Shown here: positions 36,108 to 44,950 of the stretch, in pieces
How the letters are laid out: every line of letters starts with the position of its first letter
How positions within the stretch are numbered: the first letter of the stretch is position 1
Program-made: the position numbers and the translations under genes
DNA from: Pseudochelatococcus lubricantis
GTDB lineage: Bacteria; Pseudomonadota; Alphaproteobacteria; Rhizobiales; Beijerinckiaceae
Direction of reading: 5' to 3'
Assembly (NCBI RefSeq): GCF_042432495.1
Contig: NZ_JBHLXC010000002.1
Coordinates: 1 to 64,000 of the forward strand
DNA: 64,000 nucleotides
Notes under the pieces: generated by a model
Told to the model about the DNA's origin: nothing
The model's database searches: none
What the model saw: the letters and a program-made list of their open reading frames with translations, nothing else

Positions 36108-37220
36108 TTAGGCCTTCCGACTGCCCGTTTCAACGCCCCGGCGGCGCTCCGGTTCCCGCCGGATATCGAGTTCACCGCTGCGAGCGATCCTGACGACGGC
36201 ATGGTGGAGCGTGCGCCGCAGCATGTTTCCCTCTTTCGCCGCGTCGCGCAGCGCCTCGACGAGGCGCTCCAGCCGTTCGAGCCGCAGCGGTGCATTCGTC
36301 CCGCCCCCGGCGACTGCCTCGACGCCAAGCGCCACGCAGCGCAGCACGATCTCGTCCGGCTCGCGCCACAGATCCGCGCCGATCGTCAGGCGGTCGCCCT
36401 CATGGCGCGCGAGCGCGGCATATCGCTGCACCGCGACCGCCGCCAGCGCGGCATCCGCGCGGGCGCAGCGCGCGGCGAGCAGGCCAAGCCGCGCCGTCGT
36501 CAGGCCGAGCGCCTCGCGCTCCGGCGCCAGCGCGCGCAGCCGGGCACGGGTGAAACGCGGGTCGCGGTTGGCGGGATCGTCGACGGCCTGGATGCCTGCC
36601 TCCCGCACGATCGCGTCCAGTCGCGCCCGTGTCAGTCCAAGCAGCGGCCGGACCAGAACAAGAGGCTCCCCCTCCCCCACCGTCGCCTCGTCCAGCGCTC
36701 GGCAAGGGCGCATGGCCGCGAGCCCGCCGATGCCGCTGCCGGCAGCAAGGCGCATCAGCACGGTTTCCGCCTGATCGTCGGCATGGTGGGCGGTGACGAT
36801 GTGGCTCGCGCCGGCCTCACGCGCCGCCTGCGCCAGCAGGCCATATCGCGCGGCGCGCGCCGCCTCCTGGATACCTCGGGCGGGTTTTTCCCCGCGCCAA
36901 ACCAGTACGCGCGCCGGCAAGCCCATGGCGCATGCGAGGTGCGCCACCATGTGCGCCTCGTCGGCGGCGCTGGCGCGCAGCGCATGGTCGACGGTCGCGA
37001 CCGTCATCGCCGGAAAGGATGCTCGCCCGGCCACTTCCCGCCAGCGCGCGGCGAGCAGAAGCAACGCGAGCGAATCGGGACCGCCGGAAACCGCGAGCAC
37101 CAGACCGCGCGCCGCGAGCAGCGGCGCGAACAACGCGGCAACGTCCGCATCGGCGATTGCAGCGAAGGGTCCGCGGGCGGAGAAAACGCTGTCGGCAAAG
37201 GATGGATCGGCTTCAGCCAT
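36108..37220 (-). CDS. tilS: tRNA(Ile)-lysidine synthase
   Basis: TilS changes cytidine 34 of the AUA-reading isoleucine tRNA to lysidine with ATP and lysine. The N-type PP-loop SGGPDS is near residues 45-50 of the chosen frame, followed by DHALR and the typical ARYGLLA and HHADDQAETVLMRL motifs. It is short at the C-terminus compared with E. coli TilS, as in other alphaproteobacteria. Start choice is uncertain: ATG 37220 has no good ribosome site, and the frame remains open to 37322, overlapping the end of cpoB. Position between cpoB and ftsH is conserved. Confidence 0.92.
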   Translation of the reverse strand: MAEADPSFADSVFSARGPFAAIADADVAALFAPLLAARGLVLAVSGGPDSLALLLLAARWREVAGRASFPAMTVATVDHALRASAADEAHMVAHLACAMGLPARVLVWRGEKPARGIQEAARAARYGLLAQAAREAGASHIVTAHHADDQAETVLMRLAAGSGIGGLAAMRPCRALDEATVGEGEPLVLVRPLLGLTRARLDAIVREAGIQAVDDPANRDPRFTRARLRALAPEREALGLTTARLGLLAARCARADAALAAVAVQRYAALARHEGDRLTIGADLWREPDEIVLRCVALGVEAVAGGGTNAPLRLERLERLVEALRDAAKEGNMLRRTLHHAVVRIARSGELDIRREPERRRGVETGSRKA

Positions 37221-37260
37221 GGATGCGGCGCGGTCGGCGCGTCTCTTCGAAAACAGGGGC

Positions 37261-38307
37261 TCAGGCGCAATTGGCGCGGCTGCGGGCGCGGCCGAGCGCG
37301 GCCTTGACGTCGGCGCCGACATTGGGAAACTTCCGCGTGGTTTCGGAGAACGTCGCGCAGGCCTGATCGCGGGCGCCTAGCGCATCGAGCGACATGCCAA
37401 GCTTCAGCATGCCCTCGGGCACACGGGGGCTGTCGGCATAGGCGGTGCTCAGCTTGAGATACTGCTCCGCCGCCTCGCGGTAGCGGCCGCGAAAGAAATA
37501 GCTCTCACCGAGATTGAAGGTGGCGTCGGGCGCCAGCTTGTCGCGCGGATGGCTTTGCAGGAACTGGCGGAAGCTCATCTCCGCCTCCTCATACGCCTGC
37601 CGGCGCATCAGGGCGACTGCCGCGTCGTAGCTCGCACGCGGATCGCCGGGCGCGGTGGCGGCCACGGAAGGAATCGGCGCGGCGTCTTCCGCCCCGGCGG
37701 TCCCGTCGCTGGCCGTCGCCGATCCGTTACGGCTCTGACGGGAGGCGACGCCGGCAACGGCGCCGAGATCGAGCGGGCGCCCCGGCCCGGCAAAGCTCCC
37801 GGCAGGCTGTTCGCCGGCGATGGATGCGTTCACCTGCGGTTCGGCCCGCGTTTCCGTGCTTTCTCCGGCGGCGGCGAGTGCCTCCCCCTCGGGCTGCGCC
37901 GGCATCTCCGTTCCCGCTGCTGCTGCATCGGCCGGAAGAGACGACGCCGGCGGAGCCGGCGTCGTTGCTTGTATCGTCGGGGAAGCGTCCTGCGGACCGA
38001 GGTCCGACCGTTTCTGCTTCGGAGGGGCGGGCTGCGCACCCGAGCCCTGCTGCTCCTGGAAGCGGAATTCGACGTCCTCCTGGAAGCGTTTCAACTGGTC
38101 CTGCAGGCGGCGATTCTCGAACTGGAGCTTCTCGACGGTGCCGGAAAGTTCGCGCACCTGGTTTTCCAGCCGGTTCAGGCGCAGGAAGAAATCGGTGCTG
38201 TCCTGCGCCCTCGCGGGCAGGGCCGCCGCCACGAGCAATAACGCCGGCAGCACGAGAGCCGCGAGCGCCAGCCCGGCGCGGGAAAAAAACAAACGACGTG
38301 CGGTCAT
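37261..38307 (-). CDS. cpoB: Tol-Pal system protein CpoB (YbgF)
   Basis: CpoB is a periplasmic protein that links Tol-Pal to peptidoglycan synthesis during constriction. The 348-residue precursor has a signal peptide (hydrophobic core ending LPARAQ). A coiled-coil segment follows (LNRLENQVRELSGTVEKL and QLKRFQEDVEF), then a long proline- and alanine-rich linker. Three C-terminal TPR-like repeats begin near ASYDAAVALMRRQAYEEAE and contain FNLGESYFFRGRYREAAEQYL. The linker makes it longer than the E. coli protein. ATG at 38307 is used because it starts the signal peptide. It follows pal by 178 bp. Confidence 0.93.
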   Translation of the reverse strand: MTARRLFFSRAGLALAALVLPALLLVAAALPARAQDSTDFFLRLNRLENQVRELSGTVEKLQFENRRLQDQLKRFQEDVEFRFQEQQGSGAQPAPPKQKRSDLGPQDASPTIQATTPAPPASSLPADAAAAGTEMPAQPEGEALAAAGESTETRAEPQVNASIAGEQPAGSFAGPGRPLDLGAVAGVASRQSRNGSATASDGTAGAEDAAPIPSVAATAPGDPRASYDAAVALMRRQAYEEAEMSFRQFLQSHPRDKLAPDATFNLGESYFFRGRYREAAEQYLKLSTAYADSPRVPEGMLKLGMSLDALGARDQACATFSETTRKFPNVGADVKAALGRARSRANCA

Positions 38308-38403
38308 CAGCAAAGAACCTCGTCCTTTTCTACACGATGGCATAAACCACAGACAGGCATTCTTACCCGAAACCATTCACCGCGTCATTTCAAAGCGCCG
38401 CCA

Positions 38404-38431
38404 GGGCCGCTTCCCGGGAGGGAAACGGCCC
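38404..38431 (-). terminator. Hairpin after pal
   Basis: GGGCCG...TTCCC (38404-38415) pairs with GGGAA...CGGCCC (38420-38431) with one mismatch, 54 bp beyond the pal stop. A strong T-tract is missing, so it may only reduce readthrough into cpoB. Confidence 0.45.
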
Positions 38432-38484
38432 GATGGCACGCCCTGTCCGGCGGCCGCCGCCGCTGTCGCGCCGGCGAGCCGTCG

Positions 38485-39000
38485 TCACGAGCCGGCCGGG
38501 CGGTCGAGAACAGTGACGGCGCGGCGGTTCTGCGACCAGCAGGAAATGTCGTTGCAGACAGCGACCGGCCGTTCCTTGCCGTAGGAGACCACGCGGATGC
38601 GGTTCGAGGTGACGCCGCGCGAGACGAGGTAGTCATAGACGGTCTGGGCACGGCGGGCGCCGAGCGCGTAGTTGTATTCGCGCGTGCCGCGCTCGTCGGC
38701 GTGACCCTCGATCAGGAACGTGTAGTGCGGATAGCGCTGCAGCCACACGGCCTGCTTGTTGAGCGTCGCGACCGCAGTCGACGTCAGGTCGGTGCTGTCG
38801 GTCTCGAAGAATACACGGTCGCCGACGTTGACGACGAAATCCTGCGCGGAGCCCGGCGTCGACGCGCCCGCGCCGTAAAGGCCTCCCGCGCCGCCGGCTC
38901 CCGCCTGGTCCGTCTTGTTGGAAGCGCACGCGCCGAGCGCCAGCGTCGCCGTGATGACGGCAGCCGCCTTGAGACCGGCGGAAACCTTGATACCGAACAT
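38485..39000 (-). CDS. pal: Peptidoglycan-associated lipoprotein Pal
   Basis: Pal is an outer-membrane lipoprotein that binds peptidoglycan and TolB, completing the Tol-Pal bridge. The 171-residue precursor has a lipobox LGAC near residues 22-25 and an OmpA-like domain from about residue 58. The peptidoglycan-binding residues lie in FLIEGHADERGTREYNYALGARRA. The linker after the Cys is glycine-rich. It follows tolB by about 155 bp; that gap holds a repeat element. Order tolB-pal-cpoB is the conserved one. Confidence 0.97.
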   Translation of the reverse strand: MFGIKVSAGLKAAAVITATLALGACASNKTDQAGAGGAGGLYGAGASTPGSAQDFVVNVGDRVFFETDSTDLTSTAVATLNKQAVWLQRYPHYTFLIEGHADERGTREYNYALGARRAQTVYDYLVSRGVTSNRIRVVSYGKERPVAVCNDISCWSQNRRAVTVLDRPAGS

Positions 39001-39055
39001 CGTCTAATCTCCTGGAATTGAATGGGGTGCCTTGAACCGTATGACGTGAAAAGCC

Positions 39056-39158
39056 TGGAGCGCGTTTCGATCGAATGGAATCATTTGATCGATAATAATC
39101 GCTCGAAATCAAAGAATTAGATCATGTCAGTGTTTCCGTGAAACGATGACGTGATCTA
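39056..39158. repeat. Composite palindromic intergenic element between tolB and pal
   Basis: The left half has GGAGCG and the palindrome TTCGATCGAA (39066-39075). The right half is a long imperfect hairpin in which TAGATCA (39118-39124) pairs with TGATCTA (39152-39158), with inner GTCA/TGAC and GTTTC/GAAAC stems. The layout looks like small palindromic repeats scattered in Hyphomicrobiales genomes. The hairpin overlaps the tolB stop codon and could end or stabilise the tolB transcript. Confidence 0.5.
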
Positions 39159-40484
39159 GCGCAGATCGCTCAGCAGCGGCGACCAGGCGGGATCGGATGC
39201 GTAGGACGGCGTCGGTATCTGCGTCCTCACGCGGCCGGTGACGTCCACCATATAGAGTCGTCCGCCGCCCTGTCCGCCGGGATCGGAGAAGAACATGATG
39301 AATTGGCCGTTGGGCGCCCAGGTCGGGCTTTCGTTGTGGAAGCCCTCCGTCAGGATGCGCTCGCCTGAGCCATCCGGCTTCATGATGCCGATCGCGAACT
39401 GGCCGCCCCGCTGACGGGTGAAGGCGATGTAGTCGCCGCGCGGCGACCAGACCGGCTGGCTGTAGCGCCCCTCGCCGAAGGAGACGCGCTGCTGGCCGGA
39501 ACCATCCGCGCCCATCACGTAGATTTGAGGTCCGCCGCCGCGGTCCGACTCGAACACGACGCGGCTGCCGTCGGGCGAGAAGGAGGGCGACGTGTCGATG
39601 GCGTTGGTCGAGGTGACGCGCGTCGTGGTGCGCGAGCGCAGGTTGATCGCATAGATATTGGCGTTGCCGCCTTGCTGCAGGCTCAACACCACGCGCTGGC
39701 CGTCAGGCGCGAACTGGGGGCTCGACGTCATGTCCGGGAAGCTGCCGACGACTTCGCGCTGCCCTGTCTCGATATTGAGGAGCTGCACGCGGGTGCGTTC
39801 ATTCAGCCGCTGGGACATGAAGGCGACTTCCTGCGACACGGGCGAGAAGCGCGGCGACACCACCAGCTCCTCGCCGCGCGTCAGGTAGCGGAGGTTGCCG
39901 CCGTCCTGATCCATAACGGCAAGCCGCTTGCGGCGGTTTTCCTTGCTGCCGGTCTCGTCGACGAAAACGACCCGCGTGTCGAACATGCCCTTGAGGCCGG
40001 TGACGCGCGTGAGCACGGCGTCCGAAATGATATGGCCGATGCGCCGCCAGTTCACCGGGTCCGTATAGAACTGCTGGCCGGCGAGCTGCTGGCCGGCGAA
40101 CACGTCCCACAGGCGGAATTCCACGCGGATACGCCCGCCCGATTCGCGCACGGCGCGGCCGGTCACGAGGCCCTGCGCGTTGATGCTCTGCCACGACGCG
40201 AAATCCGGCACGGCGTCGAAGTTGACGGACTTCTCGATAAAGGTCGAGGGGTCTAGCGGCGCGAAGTAGCCGATGCGGCGCAGGTTCGCGGTAATGACCT
40301 CGGTAATGCCGGCGGCAACCTCCGGATCGCCCGAGAAATCGACGACCGCAATGGGCAGCGGCGCGAATGTCGCGCTGTTGAGCGTAATCGAGATTTCCGC
40401 CCGCGCGGCGGGAATGGTCAGACCGACCGGAAGCATCGCCAGCAGGGCAGCGGCGATCCGGGACAGCAGGAATTTCATCTTCAT
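39156..40484 (-). CDS. tolB: Tol-Pal system beta-propeller protein TolB
   Basis: TolB is the periplasmic propeller that shuttles between Pal and the TolA/TolQR complex. The 442-residue precursor has a signal peptide ending IPAARA. An N-terminal domain follows (PLPIAVVDFSG...), then repeated WD40-like propeller blades such as SFSPDGSRVVFESDRGGGPQIYV and WSPRGDYIAFTRQ. ATG at 40484 is chosen since it begins the signal peptide; a second ATG six bases later is equally plausible. A longer frame to 40703 overlaps tolA and lacks a ribosome site. Typical length and context. Confidence 0.97.
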   Translation of the reverse strand: MKMKFLLSRIAAALLAMLPVGLTIPAARAEISITLNSATFAPLPIAVVDFSGDPEVAAGITEVITANLRRIGYFAPLDPSTFIEKSVNFDAVPDFASWQSINAQGLVTGRAVRESGGRIRVEFRLWDVFAGQQLAGQQFYTDPVNWRRIGHIISDAVLTRVTGLKGMFDTRVVFVDETGSKENRRKRLAVMDQDGGNLRYLTRGEELVVSPRFSPVSQEVAFMSQRLNERTRVQLLNIETGQREVVGSFPDMTSSPQFAPDGQRVVLSLQQGGNANIYAINLRSRTTTRVTSTNAIDTSPSFSPDGSRVVFESDRGGGPQIYVMGADGSGQQRVSFGEGRYSQPVWSPRGDYIAFTRQRGGQFAIGIMKPDGSGERILTEGFHNESPTWAPNGQFIMFFSDPGGQGGGRLYMVDVTGRVRTQIPTPSYASDPAWSPLLSDLR

Positions 40485-40635
40485 CGTCGCCAGTCTCTTG
40501 ATCACGGATTGTCCGGCCGGCAAGGCCGCGGGCAGCGGCGTGCCCGCCCCCGCCGCGGCACTTGCGCGCCCAGTGGATACCGTTTCGCATGAAGGAATTA
40601 CGTCAAACGATGCCGCCATGGCACGTGTCCCCCGA

Positions 40636-41865
40636 TCAGCCCAGAAAATCGCCGGGCGAGGCATCGATTCGCCAGTCGCGCCATTCGTGGAAATAGGGCG
40701 CATATTGCGCCGGGAAGCTGTATGGCGCGCAGCGGCGGATCGCCCGCATCAGGCTTTCCGCGAACGCGCGCGAAGCCGCATCGTTTGCGCCGCTCAGGAC
40801 TTGCGGCGGCGCGGCGAGCGTGCCGTCCTCGTTCAGCGACACCCGGACCAGCGGCGACGTATGCACATCCGCCAGCCCCGGCGGCGCGGAGAAGCAGCGC
40901 GAAATCTGCTCCTTCATCAGGTTGCCGATGGCATCCCTCTGCGACAGCGAGAGCTTGGGTGCGTTGCCTGTGGGCGTGCCCGCCGAGGCCGCCTGTTTCT
41001 GGCGCCCGGAAGAACCGGCCGACTGCGCCGTGTCCTTGCTGGCCAGAAGCTTCTCGATCGCGTTCGGATCGAACGATTTATCGTTCTGCGAGCGCGAGGC
41101 GGCCTTCACCGGCTCCTTGCCGCCAGCCGGCTTTTTCGCCTCCGCCTGTTTCGATTGCGTCTCGCTGGGCTCAGGCTTCTTCGGCTCCGGCTTCCTGGGC
41201 TCGGGTTTCTTCGGTTCCGGTTTCGGCGGCTCGGGCTTTTTGGGCTCCGGTTTCGGCTCCTGCCGGGGAGGCTCAGGCTTCTTCGGTTCCGGCTTCGGCT
41301 CTGGCTTGGGTTCAGGCTTTGGTTCCGGTTTGGGCTCGGGCTTTGGTTCCGGTTTCGGTTCAGGTTTCGGCGCGGGCTCAGGCTTCGTCACCTCTGCCTG
41401 CGCGGTCTGCTGCGGCCGCGGCTGGGGCAGCGGCGGCGCGGGTTCGGGTTTCGCAGGTTCGGGCTTGGCCTGCTCGGCGACCGGCTGGGGCGCGGGCGGC
41501 GGCGTAGCGGGTTCGGGCGTCGGCGCCGGCTCCACGGCCGCACGGTCCTCGCTCTTGTCCTGCTCCACCGGCCGCGCTACGGGGGCGGGCACGTCTTGCT
41601 TCGCCTCCCCCGGCTCGGGCCGGGTTTCCTCAACGTCGGCCACCCTGTCGACACGCGGCTTGGGGCTGTCCTGCACGGTCTTCGCCTTGCGGTCACCCTG
41701 CGTCATCGTGGAGAAGGCCTCTTCCGAGATCACTTCCACGGCGATCGACTCCTGCTGGTCGGCGAACTTCGACGGCGATGAAAAAGCCACGAGCCCGACC
41801 ACCAGCAACACGCCATGCGCGATCGCCGAGGCGAGCAGTCCGGGCTCGTTCTTCGAGATGCGCAC
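40636..41865 (-). CDS. tolA: Cell envelope protein TolA
   Basis: TolA spans the periplasm and transmits energy from TolQR to Pal/TolB. The 409-residue protein has one N-terminal membrane span (about residues 9-29). A long extended domain with a KPEP repeat covers residues 161-238. The C-terminal domain from about 310 is TolA/TonB-like (GNLMKEQISRCF, RVSLNEDGTL). In E. coli the middle domain is a helix rich in Ala and Lys; here it is a proline-rich rod more like TonB. Position between tolR and tolB fixes the assignment. It starts 11 bp after tolR. Confidence 0.93.
   Translation of the reverse strand: MRISKNEPGLLASAIAHGVLLVVGLVAFSSPSKFADQQESIAVEVISEEAFSTMTQGDRKAKTVQDSPKPRVDRVADVEETRPEPGEAKQDVPAPVARPVEQDKSEDRAAVEPAPTPEPATPPPAPQPVAEQAKPEPAKPEPAPPLPQPRPQQTAQAEVTKPEPAPKPEPKPEPKPEPKPEPKPEPKPEPKPEPKKPEPPRQEPKPEPKKPEPPKPEPKKPEPRKPEPKKPEPSETQSKQAEAKKPAGGKEPVKAASRSQNDKSFDPNAIEKLLASKDTAQSAGSSGRQKQAASAGTPTGNAPKLSLSQRDAIGNLMKEQISRCFSAPPGLADVHTSPLVRVSLNEDGTLAAPPQVLSGANDAASRAFAESLMRAIRRCAPYSFPAQYAPYFHEWRDWRIDASPGDFLG
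41152..41385 (-). repeat. KPEP-encoding tandem repeat region in tolA
   Basis: This 234-bp stretch encodes residues 161-238 of TolA, an almost uninterrupted series of Lys-Pro-Glu-Pro units with a few KKPEPP variants. The DNA repeat is 12 bp. Such tracts are prone to slippage, so length differences between strains would be expected. Confidence 0.9.
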
Positions 41866-41876
41866 CTCACCCTTCC

Positions 41877-42350
41877 TCAGTTCGATCCGCTGGCATGCTT
41901 TTCGGGGGCAGGCTCCGTCACCAGCGCCACCTTCTTGAAACCCGCCGCCGTGATCAGTGACATGACTTCCGCCACGCGCCCGTAATCAACGGCCTTCGCG
42001 CCGCGCACATAGATGCGCTCTTCCTCGCCCGCGGGTGCGACAGCCCGCAGCTTCTCGACGATGTCGCCGTCCGTCACTTCTGTATCGACGACGAAAATCC
42101 GCCCCGCCTCGTCGACGGAAACCGTCAGCGGCTTGTGCTCCATGTTGAGCGGCTTCGCTGCCGTCTGCGGCAGGTCGAGCGGCACGCCGACCACCATCAT
42201 CGGCGCCGCGACCATGAAGATGATCAGCAGCACCAGCATCACGTCGATGAACGGCGTCATGTTGATTTCGGACATCACGGCGGGTGTGCGCGCGCCGCGG
42301 CGTCCCCGCCGCGTGCTGCCCGCTCCCGCTCCGCCAACCGACATGCCCAT
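41877..42350 (-). CDS. tolR: Tol-Pal protein TolR (ExbD/TolR family)
   Basis: TolR is a single-span inner-membrane protein that forms the proton-driven motor with TolQ. The 157-residue protein has the span near residues 35-55 with the key Asp in MTPFIDVMLVLLIIFMV, and a periplasmic domain. ATG at 42350 follows an AAGGGAG site; a second ATG two codons later is possible. The N-terminus has an unusual Arg/Gly-rich stretch (STRRGRRGART) before the span, lengthening the cytoplasmic part. It starts 19 bp after tolQ. Confidence 0.96.
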   Translation of the reverse strand: MGMSVGGAGAGSTRRGRRGARTPAVMSEINMTPFIDVMLVLLIIFMVAAPMMVVGVPLDLPQTAAKPLNMEHKPLTVSVDEAGRIFVVDTEVTDGDIVEKLRAVAPAGEEERIYVRGAKAVDYGRVAEVMSLITAAGFKKVALVTEPAPEKHASGSN

Positions 42351-42369
42351 CGCAAACTCCCTTAACGGC

Positions 42370-43083
42370 TCAGGCGGCCACGCGCTCGTCGATCTGGCGC
42401 GACAGGATCGACGAGAACTCGTCGGCAAAACCTTCGAGGCGGGCCTGCGTCCGCGTCGCTTCCGACTGCAGTTTGTTGTAGGCGATCACCGCCGGAATGG
42501 CGGCGAAAAGGCCGATGGCCGTCGCGAACAACGCCTCGGCGATGCCGGGCGCCACCACGGCGAGGCTGGTGTTGTTGGAGGCCGCTATCGAGCGGAAGCT
42601 GGTCATGATGCCCCACACCGTGCCGAAAAGGCCGATGAACGGCGCCGACGATCCCACCGTCGCCAGCACGCCGAGGCGGGCTTGCAGCGTCTCGCCCTCG
42701 CGCTGGATGGCAAGGTCGAGCGCCCGGTCGATGCGCTGCTGCAGGCTGCCGACGGCGCGCCGTTGGCCGTCGAACGTGCGCCGCCACTCCCGCATCGCCG
42801 CCTGGAACAGGGCCTGCATGCCGTGCACGGGCCGGTCCTCCAGCGAGCGGTAGAGTTCGTCGAGCGAGCGGCCCGACCAGAACACTTCCTCGAACTGGTT
42901 CATGGACCGGCGGTAACGGCCGAACAGCAGCGACTTGTCGATGATGATCGCCCAACACCAGACCGAGGCGGCAATGAGCCCCATCATCACCAGCTTGACG
43001 ACGATATGCGCCTGCCAGAACATGCCGAAGAGTGAAATCTCCGCAGATGGCAGGGCCGTCTGGACCACAGCGGCGGTATTCAT
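42370..43083 (-). CDS. tolQ: Tol-Pal motor protein TolQ
   Basis: TolQ is the three-span proton-channel subunit of the Tol motor. The 237-residue protein has a first span (VVKLVMMGLIAASVWCWAI), a cytoplasmic loop and two C-terminal spans with the conserved GLFGTVWGIM and ALFATAIGLFAAIPAV segments. ATG at 43083 has an AAAGGAA site; a longer frame to 43143 does not. It begins the tolQRAB-pal-cpoB series, which is expected to act in outer-membrane constriction at division. Confidence 0.97.
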   Translation of the reverse strand: MNTAAVVQTALPSAEISLFGMFWQAHIVVKLVMMGLIAASVWCWAIIIDKSLLFGRYRRSMNQFEEVFWSGRSLDELYRSLEDRPVHGMQALFQAAMREWRRTFDGQRRAVGSLQQRIDRALDLAIQREGETLQARLGVLATVGSSAPFIGLFGTVWGIMTSFRSIAASNNTSLAVVAPGIAEALFATAIGLFAAIPAVIAYNKLQSEATRTQARLEGFADEFSSILSRQIDERVAA

Positions 43084-43398
43084 CGAAATTCCTTTCAAAC
43101 TCCGGTCACGACGCCCGAGCATCCGTCCGTCGAAGGGAATCACCCGACCGGCACGAACGCGCTCCCGAACGCCGCAGGGACATTGCCGGCGCGACGGCAG
43201 CGCCTCCTGCAGGGTTTCCTTTCGCCCGCCTGCCGGAATCGCATCCGCAGGACGTCGGGACGACGCCGCACCTTTGATGATTACCGGTCTGTAACTCGCG
43301 TGCGAATCTGTCGAAATGAGGGCCGACCGTCTCGACGGCCGCCGCCACTCCGCGAGACGCTGCTACAACACAAAACACCCGTTACGGTTAACGCCCGG
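43084..43398. other. Intergenic region between ybgC and tolQ
   Basis: No gene is visible in these 315 bp. The gap contains the inverted repeat CGTCTCG/CGAGACG (43328-43334 and 43353-43359) and repeated GGTTA/TAACC motifs near 43382-43402. It probably carries a promoter for tolQ, since ybgC and tolQ are usually adjacent, but I cannot identify its elements. Confidence 0.5.
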
Positions 43399-43887
43399 TT
43401 ACGAACGCGGGCCGGACACGCCCTCCAGCACTTGCCGAAGCCCATCCGGTATACGCGCAGGGCGTCCGCCAGCGATCGCCGCCACCCGCACATCGGCCGA
43501 GACGATCAGCTCCTGCCCGCGCACGATCCGCTGCGCGAGGACGAGCGAGGCGCCGCGCACCTCCTCCGTGCGGGTGCGCACCTCCAGCACGTCGTCCATC
43601 AGCGCCGGGCGATGATAGTCGATGGTGATGCGCCGCACCGCGAAGATGAGCCCCTCGCCGCCCGCGTGCAACTCCCCCTGCCCCACGCCGGAGAGGCGCA
43701 GGCTGTCCGTGCGTCCGCGCTCCAGAAAGCGCAGGTAGCCCGCGTGATAGACGACGCCGGAAAAATCTGTGTCCTCATAATAGACCCGCACCGGCAGGAT
43801 GTGCGTATCGCCCGCGAACCGGCCGGCCAGATCAGGCCAGTCGCCGCGCGGGCGAATTGGGCCGCTGGATGCGTCGTCATGCGTCAT
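43399..43887 (-). CDS. ybgC: Tol-Pal-associated acyl-CoA thioesterase YbgC
   Basis: YbgC is a hot-dog-fold thioesterase encoded next to the tol genes and linked to phospholipid metabolism. The 162-residue protein has the 4HBT signature YYEDTDFSGVVYHAGYLRFLERGRTD near residues 36-61, with the catalytic Asp. ATG at 43887 is used; it overlaps the end of ruvB by 11 bp, which couples the DNA-repair and tol genes. A longer frame upstream runs into ruvB and is not coding. Substrate is short- or long-chain acyl-CoA by family knowledge. Confidence 0.93.
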   Translation of the reverse strand: MTHDDASSGPIRPRGDWPDLAGRFAGDTHILPVRVYYEDTDFSGVVYHAGYLRFLERGRTDSLRLSGVGQGELHAGGEGLIFAVRRITIDYHRPALMDDVLEVRTRTEEVRGASLVLAQRIVRGQELIVSADVRVAAIAGGRPARIPDGLRQVLEGVSGPRS

Positions 43888-44950
43888 CGGATGATTCCTC
43901 GTCGAACAGACCGGCGGAGAATGGCGCCGTCTGCGACTTTTCGTCGCGCCTCTCGCCGCCCCCTGGCACCACCATCCCGAGATGGCCGAAGGCATGTGGC
44001 GTCAGCATGCGCCCGCGCGGCGTGCGCTGCACGAAGCCTTTCTGGATCAGATAGGGCTCGATGATTTCCTCGATGGCGTCACGCGGCTCGGACAACGCCG
44101 CCGCGATAGTCTCGATGCCGACCGGCCCGCCGCCGAAGGATTGCGCCACGAGCGTGAGGTAGCGCCGGTCCATCAGATCTAGCCCCGCCCCGTCAACCTC
44201 CAGCAACTGCAACGCCCGGTCGGCGATGGTGCGGGTGATGATGTCGGAGCCGCCCACCACGGCGAAATCACGCACACGGCGCAGCAGCCGTCCGGCGATG
44301 CGCGGCGTGCCGCGCGCCCGGCGCGCGATCTCGTTCGCTCCATCCGCGCTCATGCCGATGCCGATCACCTTCGCTCCGCGCGTGACGATGAGTTCCAGCT
44401 CCTCGACCGTATAGAACTGCAGCCGGATCGGGATGCCGAAGCGGTCGCGCAGCGGCGTCGTCAGCAGGCCCTGCCGCGTCGTCGCGCCGACGAGCGTGAA
44501 CTTGGGCAGGTCGATCTTGACGGAACGCGCGGCCGGCCCCTCGCCAATAATGAGATCGAGCTGGTAGTCCTCCATCGCCGGATAGAGGATTTCCTCCACC
44601 GCCGGGTTGAGGCGGTGGATTTCGTCGATGAACAGCACGTCGCGTTCGTCGAGATTGGTGAGTTGCGCCGCGAGATCGCCCGCCTTGGCGATCACCGGGC
44701 CGGAGGTGGAGCGGAAATTGACGCCAAGCTCCCGTGCCACGATCTGCGCGAGCGTCGTCTTGCCGAGCCCTGGCGGACCGACGAACAGCACATGGTCGAG
44801 CGCATCGCCGCGCGTCTTCGCCGCCTCGATGAATACCGAAAGGTTCGCCCGCGCCTGTGCCTGCCCGATGAATTCGCCGAGCGCCAGCGGCCGCAGCGAC
44901 AGTTCCTGATCGTCCGCCCGCTGCTCCGGGCTGAGCACGCCCTTGCTCAT
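43877..44950 (-). CDS. ruvB: Holliday junction branch-migration DNA helicase RuvB
   Basis: RuvB is the AAA+ motor that, with RuvA, drives branch migration of Holliday junctions. The 357-residue protein has Walker A GPPGLGKT at residues 58-65, Walker B DVLFIDEIHRLN, sensor and arginine-finger regions, and the winged-helix C-terminus (GLDLMDRRYL...RGR). The tail of about 20 residues past TPHAFGHLG is acidic and serine-rich. It starts with a 4-bp overlap of the ruvA stop (ATGA) and is last of ruvCAB. Confidence 0.98.
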   Translation of the reverse strand: MSKGVLSPEQRADDQELSLRPLALGEFIGQAQARANLSVFIEAAKTRGDALDHVLFVGPPGLGKTTLAQIVARELGVNFRSTSGPVIAKAGDLAAQLTNLDERDVLFIDEIHRLNPAVEEILYPAMEDYQLDLIIGEGPAARSVKIDLPKFTLVGATTRQGLLTTPLRDRFGIPIRLQFYTVEELELIVTRGAKVIGIGMSADGANEIARRARGTPRIAGRLLRRVRDFAVVGGSDIITRTIADRALQLLEVDGAGLDLMDRRYLTLVAQSFGGGPVGIETIAAALSEPRDAIEEIIEPYLIQKGFVQRTPRGRMLTPHAFGHLGMVVPGGGERRDEKSQTAPFSAGLFDEESSDDA

